Positions 45,074 through 56,900 of a stretch of DNA of 64,000 nucleotides are shown one piece after another. The DNA is from Cololabis saira (Eukaryota; Chordata; Actinopteri; Beloniformes; Belonidae), in contig NC_084607.1 in NCBI RefSeq assembly GCF_033807715.1, positions 17,594,941 to 17,658,940 on the forward strand. Reading direction: 5' to 3'. Every line of letters starts with the position of its first letter. The stretch's first letter is position 1. The notes beneath the pieces were generated by a model that saw nothing but the letters and a program-made list of their open reading frames with translations, searched no databases and was not told the origin of the DNA. The position numbers and the translations under genes were made by a program.

Positions 45074-47550
45074 TAGATAGTTCGGTCAATTCATGCGATT
45101 AGGCCACAAATTACCACAAATGTATTTGTTTTTCCCGGCGGGATCACAAACCACTCCTTCTCATGCATCCATCCATATCATAATTGATCCCCGCAGGTCG
45201 CAGGAAAAGCTCCGAACGCTCCAAACTCAGTAAATGTTGTCTTTCCTCCAACGACAGAGGGCCAACTACTTCGTTTCTTCGTTCAATTTCGGTAACGTCC
45301 GCATGCAGCTTTGCATATTGGTGAGATTATCGCCCGGCCTACTTATTTGTTTGAGGCAGCTTACATCCAAACAATGGGACCACTCACCTCCCAATAGAAA
45401 CACTTGCCTTTGTACTAAACTATGATTAAGCATACGAAGTCTGCTCCAAAATCTATTAATGTGTTAATTTAGGTTTCTTTGTGACGGTATTTTTAATAAA
45501 AAATAATGGTTCTTTTTTAATTTGTGGAACTCTTGCTTGTTGTCAAAGTTTAATTTAAGAGTCATTCCTTTTTAATAACATGAAATGCACCATAAACTAA
45601 TTAAACAGGCTTTATCTTTCACTTCAGGCACCTGTGAATTCCTCATTTTTTTCTCCACTTTCCTTAAAATCATAGAAAGCAGAGTCATAATCATGGAGAA
45701 GACTGTGACACCAGAGAGCCACCTGGTGGAAAATAATGTTATTTAGGTGGACTGCTGTTTCTAAGAGGAACACACACTAAGGAGATTACACAACAAACTG
45801 GATCTTTGTATTGATTTGTTTAACAGCACGCTATTTAGCAGAAGTATGATGAAGAGGAACATTATCAGGCAATGTTCATTTTAAACTTGTAGAAGTCTTT
45901 TCAGAAATATATTCTTTGTCCTTAGAAGAAGATTGCAGACTTCTAAGCAGCTGAATTACTGGGGGAAGTGTCTGACTATGGCTATTCACAGCCCCTCAAG
46001 ACATATATAAATTGCAGTTGAAAACCTTATGAAAAGCTTTGTTCTCATATTTTTTGCCTCAATAGTCACAGAAAAAGGTTTTTTTTTCCCCATTATTGTA
46101 GCTTTAAAATGTGCATTTTTAACCAGAAAAGATTGCCTGAAGAGTTATCCATTAGCTGACTAGCGTGCAGAGATCTGTTCCCACTGCATGCTAATGCAGT
46201 ATTTCTCAACATTTCACATGAACTTTTTTTTGCTCGTACTTGTGGAAAATGTAGCATGTAAAGCGTTTGAAGTGTTTAACCAAAAGCCATTTGCATTTTG
46301 CAGACCTGGTCAACGGGTGCATTCCCTCGGGGCCCAGGACAAGAGTAAGGTCATCCAGACCCCCGTCCTGAAGCTATGGCTCCGGCATTCAGCCTTCACT
46401 TAACGTGTTGTTTACATTGCGTGATGGAGGCCCCCTGTGGTGCATCGATCTCTCAATGGATCTCGTCCCCAGGGGAGGGCTCTCAAAACCCAGCAGCTTG
46501 TCAATCAATCACAGTGCAATGTAGTTCTCTTAGATTCTTCATATCCATTTAAATCAAAGCAGGAAGCAGTATGACCTCAGCCAAGGACTTGTCCAGTTCA
46601 GATTCAGGAAATTTCTTTGGGCTAGTCTCCTTGTATGCACCCACAGTCATGAATGTTATTTTTGTGCATCCACTGTCTGAAAGAAAGTACACTGCGTGCC
46701 ACAAGCCTGCGCCTCGTCTGTGTCCAGTCCAGTTTGTTGCAGTGAGATTCATTAGGACACCTCAGCAGCACTGCTCTCCTTTGAAAACACTTCAGGTTAT
46801 TCATAGCAGTGGCTCGGGTTGGGATCTCAGAGGATGTTTCCTTTCCTGCATTTTTACTGCAGTCTGGCAGCCCTCAGGGCTTTACCGCAACCCAAATCCC
46901 TCTGAAACGATGTCTCTTCTTGTCTTTCTCCAAGTGAAAATAGGTAGCTGTAGATCTGTATTGGACACATGCATCATTTTGATGCTGCTATAAAAATTGA
47001 AAAAACTCATGGCTTAATCAGATGCAATAACACATCAGATGCGTGTCCAGTTGATCTTTTCAGGCAGTTATTAACAGGAACCTCATTATTGAATGGGGCA
47101 TCTTTGATGGACATATCAATACTGTCTGAGGGGGGAATAAAGGCTAATTTAGATATCACTCCAAACCTCTTTTTAAGCCCTGCAGCCATGACCAGAGGCA
47201 TTATCCACTGTTGTCATGGCCTTTTCTTTCACACTGAAACATACTTTTGTTGTAACCCAGTTAGTGCACTGTTACACTAGAATATCTGCTTTAAATTCAC
47301 TTTGAGCCATCATGGGCTGTTATTGATTATTATAGCTTGGAGGTTAACGTGTTCCCTGCAAGCAGCAGACCATTAACTCCACATCCCACTGCAATTGGCA
47401 GTGCACACATGCATTAGCTTTTTGCACTCTGCAGGTTTTGTAAGGTAAAACAATCACCCAAAACTAGAGTCACACATTTATAATAAAGCATTATGAAATA
47501 TCATAAAGGCTCATGAATTCAGTTCTATAATAATGGATTGTGTGGAGTCA
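45074..47550. other. Intergenic between gprc5c and btbd17
   Basis: No exon with splice support and no bounded transposon seen. Confidence 0.4.
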
Positions 47551-48000
47551 GTGTATATAAATGTATCATAACATTAATAAAACTGTACAAGAGTTCATAA
47601 AATCCTGATTGGCACCGAGGTTTGATAGATAAGGCTTGCTTCAAATTGATGAGCAGACTCAGCTCCAATGATATTATCCTCACATTAGCGAGATTAACAT
47701 GCCATCCAAGAAATAATTGCACCCAGCTGAAAAACTGCCTTGTAAATGGATTATGAAAGTGGATTGACTGCAATTGGTCACACATATTAGAACCTCAATT
47801 ATGTTTGGCAGATAGTCTCAGTGGCAACTGTTGTAATTAGCAGACTAATTATGGCACTAATTGTACTTAACTTTGGCATCACACACAAAGTTCTTGGGCC
47901 TGGAGATCTACTGCATTCTGAGAGCTATTAAAATGGAAAACTGTTATTATTGATTCATAATAGCACTAAACCCGCGTGGACCTTTACTCCAAAAACATTA
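47551..48000. promoter_or_regulatory. Candidate homeodomain-rich non-coding element upstream of btbd17
   Basis: Dense in homeodomain cores: CAATTATG, TAATTAGCAGACTAATTATG and CTAATTGTAC within about 100 bp (47785-47880), plus E-box-like CAGATAG. There is no coding frame and the base composition is more complex than the AT-rich neighbours. It looks like a conserved enhancer, but conservation cannot be judged here. Confidence 0.35.
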
Positions 48001-48079
48001 GGCTGAATCTTTGGCTGGGCCCGGTGCCACTGATCAATGCCATGTAGCATCCAAAAGGGAGGAATTCAAAATCAAAGCT

Positions 48080-48173
48080 GTCGCTATAGCAACGCCCCTG
48101 CCAGATTCCACCAATCAATGGAGTCTGTGGGGTTGTGAGATGCGCCGGGGAAAGGCCAGCGTCCTACATAAAG
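48080..48173 (+). promoter_or_regulatory. btbd17: btbd17 core promoter: X-box, CCAAT, TATA-like
   Basis: GTCGCTATAGCAAC (48080-48093) is an almost palindromic RFX X-box. A CCAAT box follows at 48111-48115 and TACATAAAG (48165-48173) is TATA-like. The translation start is at 48300. RFX sites are typical of neural and ciliary genes. Confidence 0.55.
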
Positions 48174-48299
48174 AGTCCGGGACAGGGAGCCGGGCGGCAC
48201 ACCTTTCTGCACGCAAACGATCAGTAGAAAAGTAGCACAGTGAAAGGGGGAGAAAGGGAAAGAACAAAGGAGGAGAAGCAGTGAATACTAGAAAAAGAT

Positions 48300-51200
48300 A
48301 TGGTACGCTCATCAGAACAAGGGACTCCTGGCTGGGTCTGTGTGGGCACCCTGCTTTTCTTGATGTACTTCCACCCTGTCACAGTCACCGGAGGTAAGAT
48401 AGATGCTATAAGTGCTTAATATTTTTTTTGCAGCTAAAATGTTTTTCTTTTCTTCTTTTTATATTTTACAATATAAGAGAAGCTGCGTTGTTCTATTTCA
48501 ATCCGGTTCCCCCCATACTGTTAGTGAGTAGAGGGGGGCAGCATGCTTGTATGGCTTTTGCTGAGCCTGAGGGCAAGGAATGGATATTTATTTATACTCA
48601 TCCTGTCATCATCTGTTTGTCTGCGATCAGGGTAAAAGGAGCAAGTCCATTTGTCTCATGGCTTTGTGCCAAACTTAACAAGTGCTGGGGAGCAACCTTT
48701 TCTTACCCCTGACTGATTTTGACTGAAGGTACTGAAGAGTACATTAGATATCTCTCCGATTAGTTTTTATGATTAGCGAGCTGTAAAATAAAAATATCTA
48801 GAGATTTGCATGAAAATGTTACAGCTCTTTTAAGCCTGAGTGGAGGAGGCAGCAAAATATTCCTTAAGGATAAGTTGTTCTTGTTTTTTTTTATGTGTGT
48901 GTATCTTGTGTGAATGTGTGTCTTGTATTTTTCTCACTAAACGTGGAAGATATTCAATCACATAACAGATAGAATACACTGTAATTCACCTGTGGTGATT
49001 TTTCATCTGAGCACACTGTGTAACAGGCATTTGTGAGAACACAACCTGACACGCTCTCCACTACGCTCAACCAGCTCAGAGTACGGGCTGGCTAATTGGA
49101 GAAAGATTACTTTGAAGTGAGGGCACTTGATTGTGGTATAGAAATGAACACTGTGAGACATCCCAGCAAGCCAACTGTGCTCCCCCCTGTGTCTCATTAA
49201 ACTCCCAGTAGCAGGCCGACGGAGCTGCCGATGGCTCGAGCCGAGCAGAATGGAAACAGCGACTCGTGGTGCCGAGCCTTTCATGTGGGATTCTCCGCTG
49301 TGTTGCTGCTTGTACTTACACTCAAGAGGGCCCATAGAAGCAGCCATCTGCAACAAGGCTGCAGACTCAAGAGTCTTTTCTGTGCACCTGGCATCTGAGG
49401 TTTTCTGAGTCAACCACCTGGCTTGTTCCTCGTTTTTTTTTTTTTAGGGCAGAGGAAGAAAAGGATGTTCAAGCTGTCTTTTCCCCTGGAACTCAGTTGT
49501 GGTTAAGTTAAAGGGTTAGGATGGGCTTTTTCAGTTCTCAAAAAAGCATCAAAATTTGAGAATGACTGATGCAAATAATGATGATTCCAAAATAAGGGAA
49601 AAAGCAGAGAAAGAATATGAAGTTCTATCCAGATATAAACATTAATTAAACCAGTCTAATAACCTTTGTGCAATGTTCAAGGGGAACCGTTTCCTGCACA
49701 GTGATGTGTCTATTACTGACATGTTTGTTTTTTTCCCCATTTTTTTTTTACATAGCTCCCCTGAAGCAGGAGGTGGCCCTGGACAACGGTGCCACAGTGC
49801 TGAATCACTCCATGAGCCTGGTGAATCGTATGGAGACCTTGCTGGCCATGGGTAATGCCAGTGATGTCACTCTGCGGGTTCACACCATCAACACCGATGA
49901 GGTGAAGGTGATCCAAGCCCACAGCTTGGTTCTGACCCTGCAGAGCGACGTGTTTGAGGAGCTGCTGCTCAGCCGCAACAACAGTGCTCTGGTTCTGACT
50001 GAGACGGCTGACTGTGCAGCCGTGTTCGACAAGTTTATCAGGTGAGAAGCGCTGTAGGACATCTGCTGAATAAAAAATGTAAAAAGAAGTAATATATATT
50101 TTATTGAAGTTCAAATTAGAAATTCTCCACCTTCTTCTGCGCTTTCCATTTGGAGGAGTGGTGTTCTCCATCTTGTGAAATATTCTAAAATTATTCTCGC
50201 TTTTTGAGACTCTGAGTCTAAAATCAGAAAGTGTGGGTTTTTCCAGTGACTCAGATGTGAGCCAGAATACTATACAGTATATTATATAATATTCCTTGCT
50301 GAAATATTGATTCCTAACATCTTTTGCAGGTATCTGTACTGTGGCGATATCTCAGTACGGCTCGATCAAGCTATTTTCATGCATAAGCTTGCCAGCAAGT
50401 ACCACGTGTGGGGCTTGCAGCAAGGTTTGACCCATTATATGACACAACATCTTTCAAGTGACTCACCCACAGGCCATGTGATTAGCTGGTACAACTATGC
50501 ACTACAGATTGGGGACATGACCCTGCGGGACAGTTGTCTGCAGTACCTGTCCTGGAACCTGTCTTCTGTGCTGCAGAGTGGAGAATGGGGCTCCATCAGC
50601 GAAGACCTGCTTCTGTCCTTGCTCCAGCGCTCTGACCTCATTCTGCAAAGTGAGCTAGAACTTTATGAGGCCCTGGAGGGCTGGATCAACCAGAACCAAC
50701 CTGTCAGCTCCACAGTGGAGACTGCCCTAAGGGCTGTTCGATATGGCATGATCCCCCCTCAACATCTCTTCCGTCTTCAGAAGCAGTCCCCCCTCATGGT
50801 GAAGTATTACGAAACTATCCGTGATCTCCTCTTTCTAGCGTTCCAGTTTCACTCTGCCTCCCCTATTCAGCTGGCCAAGTACTTTGATGTTAACTGCAGT
50901 ATTTTTACTCCTCGAAACTACCTCTCCTCCTCCTGGGGTTCTCCATGGGTCATCAATAACCCCACCCGTGATGACCGCAGTTTTAGCTTTCAAACCCAGC
51001 TTGGACCAAGTGGCCATGACTCCACCAAAAGAGTGACATGGAACGCCCTCTTCTCCCCACGCTGGCTCCCACTCAGCGCCAGGTCAACCTACACCGAACT
51101 CGGTGCCATGCAGCCCACCCGCACCGAGGGAGGTCGTCCTCGAATCATTGTCACACCAGCCACCTCTAGCCCAGACTTTGCTGGTGTAAGTTTCCAGAAG

Positions 51201-51404
51201 ACGGTAATTGTGATGGCAAAACAGCAAGGTAAAGTCGTTGTCCGTCATGTTTACAACTTCCATCAGAGCACAGAGGAAGCTGGGGATTTCTTGGTGGACG
51301 CTGACCTGCAGCGCCGTGCATCTGAGTACCTAATTGACAGCTCTCTTTATCTGCATATTGTAATCAAACCTATCTACCATACCCTCCTTGTTGCCAGGAA
51401 ATAA
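48300..51404 (+). CDS. btbd17: BTB/POZ domain-containing protein 17
   Basis: Predicted secreted BTB protein related to galectin-3-binding protein, expressed in nervous tissue in vertebrates. Exons: 48300-48393 (signal peptide, VCVGTLLFLMYFHPVTVTG), 49756-50041 and 50330-51404, phases 1 and 2, 484 residues, close to the human length. The BTB domain starts near residue 65 (ASDVTLRVHTINTDEVKVIQ, AHSLVLTLQSDVFEELL, FIRYLYCGDISV); a BACK-type helical domain follows (LQYLSWNLSSVLQSGEWGSI, LYEALEGWINQN, VRYGMIPPQHLF); the C-terminal part is a beta-rich region ending LHIVIKPIYHTLLVARK. N-glycosylation motifs (NHS, NAS, NLS) agree with export. The order gprc5c-btbd17 agrees with human 17q25.1. Confidence 0.94.
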
Positions 51405-51925
51405 GAGCTAGAATTTGCCATGACCTCACCATTGGTTATCCACCCACATGATCAGATCACATGCACATATTCCAAAGTACACTCATATCAAACCAGAGGT
51501 GTATTTGTTAAGTTTGTGACATTGAAATGATTGTGTGCATTTTCTTGTCTTCCGACTCTTCAACAAAGAAGTCTCTGTCAAAACTGTCAAAACTTGACAG
51601 TTGAGCATCATTGTGTTTTTTCTCTTTCTTTCTTTCTTTTTTTCAGTGTTCCATGTGTACTAAGAGAAAAAAGGAAAAACTTTACTGTACTGTACTTGTT
51701 CCAGTATTTTTTATAGTGTGGTAGTTATTTTCTGTTTCCTTGCATTTATTAATCTATGTAATATTTAATGATGTTTAAATAGGTGCTATAGACATTTTCT
51801 TTTACAATAACCTGCTATTGCATTAATTGTATGTATTTGTTCTCTTGGCAGTTAGTTACATATTTTTAGTTCATGGTATTTATATTCTGTAACCCACTCC
51901 TTTACACTGTCTGAATTTTGCTTTG

Positions 51926-51931
51926 AATAAA
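51926..51931 (+). terminator. btbd17: Polyadenylation signal of btbd17
   Basis: AATAAA about 520 bp after the btbd17 stop. Confidence 0.6.
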
Positions 51932-52485
51932 GTGTTAATGTTATTGTATGTGATATAACATGTCTTGCAAGACATTGAGAACTGCAAGCTGATTTCAGCC
52001 CTTAATTTTTTGGTGTGATTTCCCGTTTTTCTCCTTCTTTTTTCTGTAAATGCATTTTATTTAATATTTAAAAAAAACTCCACTTGTATGTGATCCCACA
52101 AAAGCATTAAAAAGGTAAAAAAGATATATATATATCAGTGACGACCTTTAAAATGTTCATAAAATAAACTTTTGGCGAGGTGAGACCTAACAGGAGTCAT
52201 ATTTTTCTTCTTTTTTTTTATTTACTAGAAAACAAACAAGACAAACAGTCAAACGAAACAGTACAAAACAACAAAGTCAATGTTTTTGCACAGATTTTCG
52301 ATCAGGTGTGTGCATGTATGAGTGCGCTTATGTATGTATGCACGTGTGTGGTGTGTATGGGTATGATGGTGTTCTAGATGTTTTTTTTTTTAAGGAGAGG
52401 AATGCAGCCATGAATAAATAAATAAATAAGTAAATAAATCTAAATCAAGAAATAGGGTTTACAAGGGGGAGTCATTAATCCGAAT

Positions 52486-52690
52486 CAGAATCCGAATCAA
52501 GTTTGAACATTGCCCAACAAGGAATTTGACTCTGGTTATTTCGCTCACTGTACCCAGATTTAAAAATAGCAAACAGTAAATAAACAAATGTGGCACTTAT
52601 TAACAAATATACAATTAAAACTATGCAGACACCATGGGCTAAAACTGAAAGGTGCAGCAGTATGAGTTGGACATGGTAATGACTGCTCTA
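52486..52690. repeat. Interspersed repeat, copy 2
   Basis: Begins GAATCAGAATCCGAATCAAG and shares long blocks with 35663-35850 (CACTGTACCCAGATTTA, AGGTGCAGCAGTATGAG). It is the common fish LINE 3' end in reverse. Confidence 0.6.
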
Positions 52691-52909
52691 AATAAAATAA
52701 CATATATGCATTTTTTTTTTTAAATTAATGCAGGAAGAAATTAGAGTAAAAAGGGATAGGGGGTGCCAGGGCGGGACCGGTGTGGACGGCACAACCATTT
52801 TTTTTCCCCTATTTTTCTTGTTTATAAATATATAGTATTGATTTATAGTATGTATTGGTGGTGCTTCTTTGTTCATATGGATCTTTTAAACTTCATATCC
52901 CAGGAGGCT

Positions 52910-53242
52910 TAGCGCGAGGCCGGAACTACGTCATCACGTCGCTAGCTCCTTCAGCTGTCAGACTTTGGCCACCCCAGTGCGGATTTTTGTTAGCAAACTA
53001 ACATCAACTGTTCAGTTTTTATTTGAAATCGTGCATCTATCTCCCACTCGCTTTTCGTGCTTGCGGGCTTCATTTTGGTGCAGCTAAGCGTGCATGAGTG
53101 CTGAGCGCCGGTGCGTAATCGCCGCTAGATCTTGCAGCGATCCTGAGCGGGTGTGAGAGTAGATGCGGGGAGGGAGGGAGTAGGAAAAAAAAAAGGCAAA
53201 AGTCTTTGTGCTTCCCTTCCCCCTCATCAAAGCAAAGGGGAA
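52910..53242 (+). promoter_or_regulatory. map2k6: map2k6 promoter and 5' UTR
   Basis: A locally GC-rich block before the first coding exon. CCGGAACTACGTCATCACGTC (52919-52940) combines an ETS-like CCGGAA with a CRE-like TACGTCA. There is no TATA. The block fits a housekeeping-type promoter. Confidence 0.45.
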
Positions 53243-53861
53243 ATGTCTCTATCCAAAGGAGGTAAGTTTCTCTTTTCAGTGTTTAATTTCCAAGTGTGTA
53301 CATATTTGAAATACAGAAGTTATACTAGAGGGGGATTAGTTTAGTAGCTTCCTAAAGGGAACGTAACCTTGCCAGGTGGAAACCTGCTTGTATGAAAGAG
53401 GGAAACGGAGCGAGCCAGCATAACTTCCCTGCAATTTTACTCGTACAAAAACTACCCAGATGGCCTTGAATGTCAATATTTCGCTCATGCGCACTCATTG
53501 TTGTGCTTTCTGGTGGTGGATATGACTTAGTTAACTGAAGACTACGCGTCTCTGCCACCACCAAGTTGGGGTTAGCTAGCACCGGTTTCAGGACAATAAA
53601 AGATGTGTGCCAAGCTGCAATTTTCACCCCTGACGGCCCTTGTTTGGAAAGTTGTACTTTCTCTCTAGCTGTGTGCAGTAAAAGTCTGTTGGAACCACAG
53701 GTGTTTGCGTGCTTTTGCAGTTTTTTTTTTTTTTTTTGCACACAGTTATTAGCCCCAGACGTCCAAGAAAATGCAACCCTTTTTTTTTTCCTCCATGGCT
53801 GAAACCCCCGATTATCTTTACTTAATGTTCAACAGATAACAAGGGACTACGACACTTATCA

Positions 53862-53930
<69 letters not shown>

Positions 53931-56900
53931 CCTTCTGTCACTTAAAAAAAGCCTGTGCTTGTTACATTTGCTGTACATTTGAAGACAAAATGACAAAGCT
54001 TGGAAAAGTTAAGGTTCTTCCTCTGCGTCACCCACACAGTATGATGATGATGATGATGATGATGATGTCAATTTACATTTCAAGTTCACCGCATGTGCTG
54101 TTACACAATCATACTAGCGTTACCATGGTCGAGGGTACACGCTGTTTTGAGAGAGCTGTTTAGATTGGCTGGGCGCTGCTCAGGCAATCACAGCCTTTAG
54201 CCTACATGGCGTGTTTTGACTTGCAGCACCGACACCAAACGCAGTCTCCCTTTGTTGACAGTTCACTGGCCGCAAACAGGCACTCTCACTGCTGCACGGC
54301 TTTGCTGTTGCTGCTGTTGCTGCTGCTGGTGGCAGAAAAGCCCAGCAAGTTTGAGTGCATTTACTATGCTGCTCTCTCTCACGGCATTGCCCATGGCATG
54401 TTTAGAGATTGGGTTTTCCCCAACAGGACTGATGGCGTCGTAGAAGATAATCTGCACATGAGTCACCGTTGCCTGTGTATGGACCTTCTCTAAAGTTGGT
54501 CCTTCCTGATGCTGACTCGCCACACAGCTATTGACACTCCAATCACATGCACAGTGTTCACAGTGTGTATGCATTGCTGGACTGCTGGGATTTTTTTAAT
54601 GCATTTCCTGCATGGTTAATAAATGATACTGTATTCTCTTTTTAGGGATTAAAATGTCTGTTATATCACACCGACACAAATTCAAAGAATTCATGCACTA
54701 ATGGATCCCCATTTCCGGAAGATATTCTCACTTCTCTGATCATTTTTTTTGTTTTTTTTTGTTGAGAAAATGGTTATCTGCTGTCATGCATTTTTCCTGT
54801 TCTGCTTTGATAAACCGTTGGCTGCAGCTGTGGCTGATGTCATGGAACTATTGTGTCCTATGAGGCTCAGTTTGGAGGCCAGGCAGATCTTGCAGCAGAA
54901 AGTTTCAGTGAAGCCGGCCTCTGTTTGCCCCAACAGCCACAGCGAGTGGGCCAAATGAAGCGACGTCATATTTCCCAAAGGGTCCTGACAGTTGTTGTGT
55001 TTTCAGAGGATATATATCCAGTCTGACTAGCTATGAGTCATAGCGCAGTACACGACCTTGGCCACAGGATCTCTCCACATGGCAGGCGTTGGGACTGCTA
55101 CCTGAGAGGAGATAGACTTTCAATACCATTGATAGTTTATCTAAATACTTTAACTTAGTTGGTTTTTCTGCATGAAAAAAAAACATTGTTAAACCCCCAG
55201 ATGGTTAAAAACAGCTCTGGCATGTACAGTAAAATGCTTAAGTACTGCACAGCCGGTTTTTCCATGCTACCCTAATTTTGTTGCATGAGCAAAAGTCTCT
55301 TATTTGTCAGGTTGTCAGGAGCCACTGAGTGCTCCTTGTTTCATCGCGTACAGAGGAAATGCAAAATCTATTTTTGACTGTGTGAGTGTGATTAAACCAC
55401 ACTCAATCTCTCTCTGCCACATGAAACTGCCTTACTCTATGCAGACACCATGGGCTTATTTTTTACAAGCTTGCAGCACAAAACGGATGTGTAAATTTCA
55501 TTGGTGGGCTGTAATATCTAAAATCTTTGTAAAAGTTCACTTCCCCTTCAGTTTTATTGAGAAAAGGACGGGGTTTGCCCAGTCGCACTTCCTCTATGAT
55601 TGAGTGCTATGATTTGCATATTAGCAAGTGAAATCCCATAGGGACAATTCAAATCCCCACATTTTTTTGGCGGTAAGGAATTTGCTCGACTTGATCAAAC
55701 CAACCAGCTGAGTCTGAACTGTTTTTCATCATATGCTGGTGGGTGAAATTTTGGCCCAGCAGTCGTAGCTCACACAGATAATGTTCTTGTGAAGTGTTCT
55801 GTTTTTCCTCTTGGCCTTGCAACAAGAGCAAACATGCTGAACATGAGTTTCACTGTCACGAAAAGCTGAGCTATTTTTCCTGTGTTGCTGCTCAGAGTTT
55901 TTGTCATCAGGGCAGAGCCTCACAGCGGCTTTTGGGAAGTCCCAGAGGCTGCTGGTAAACTGTTTATGAATGGACTGCTGTCACTGATTTAACTCGGAAA
56001 GATCCCAGAGCTGCACAGTTTCAGAGCGTGTAACTCAAGATATTAAAACTTAAGCTGACTTTAAAAAAGGTTCAAAAAAGAATTGCGAATAAGACCAGGA
56101 TGGCACATGCCTTAGCAATGATGAGGAAGAAAGGCATGATATCCTTTTTCTTCTCCCACCCCCACTTGATTTGAGTCATCATACCAAAGTTGATTAGTCA
56201 TTTAGTCCACCTTCTCTCAATAGCAGGGCTTTAGCTTTGGACACACCTTATTTCCAGTTAGATAACAGGTCATCTGCTGACATTCTTGTCAGTGACAACT
56301 GCATGTTGATTGTGACTTTTGGAGAACTCTTAAGTAAACAGAGTTAAATGTGATACCAAGAAGCACATGTGGATTATAGCTCATGTAGTTCAACCAAGTG
56401 CTCTTGATTTGAACTTTAAGTATCTTTTGTGCCGAAATCTGATTTTTTAAATACAAGTAATATCATACTGCTTGCAAGAGTCTGTAGAAGCTGTATGCTG
56501 ATACCTCATATGTGATTTCTTCCTATTGTTATCTCAGATGTAAATCACTTTGGATAAAAGCATCTGCTAAATGACAGTAGTGGAAGAGAAGTACAGTGAT
56601 CAGGTTTTTGTTGAATGGCATAAACTTGCTTAAGGGAGCTGGAAAACACTACTTTATTATTAATCGTGGATCTGTATCACATATCATTGTCATATTTATT
56701 TCTGTTTTATTTTTTCACCTCCAAGGGAAGAAGAAGAGCTCTGGGCCGAAGCTGCCCAAAGAAGTATTCTCACCTCCTCCACCAGAAGCTACAGCGTAAG
56801 GCTCATTCTTGTTTGAGGTTGTACCTGTGACAGTAAGAATGCCACCACTGGGAATCACCTGAACAACAAATTGTATATAAATTCATACCACCTCATATTA

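Noticed and set aside
54206..54493. Leu-rich plus frame with a CTG-repeat core
   Set aside because: Explained by a CTG-rich stretch in map2k6 intron 1; no splice support.
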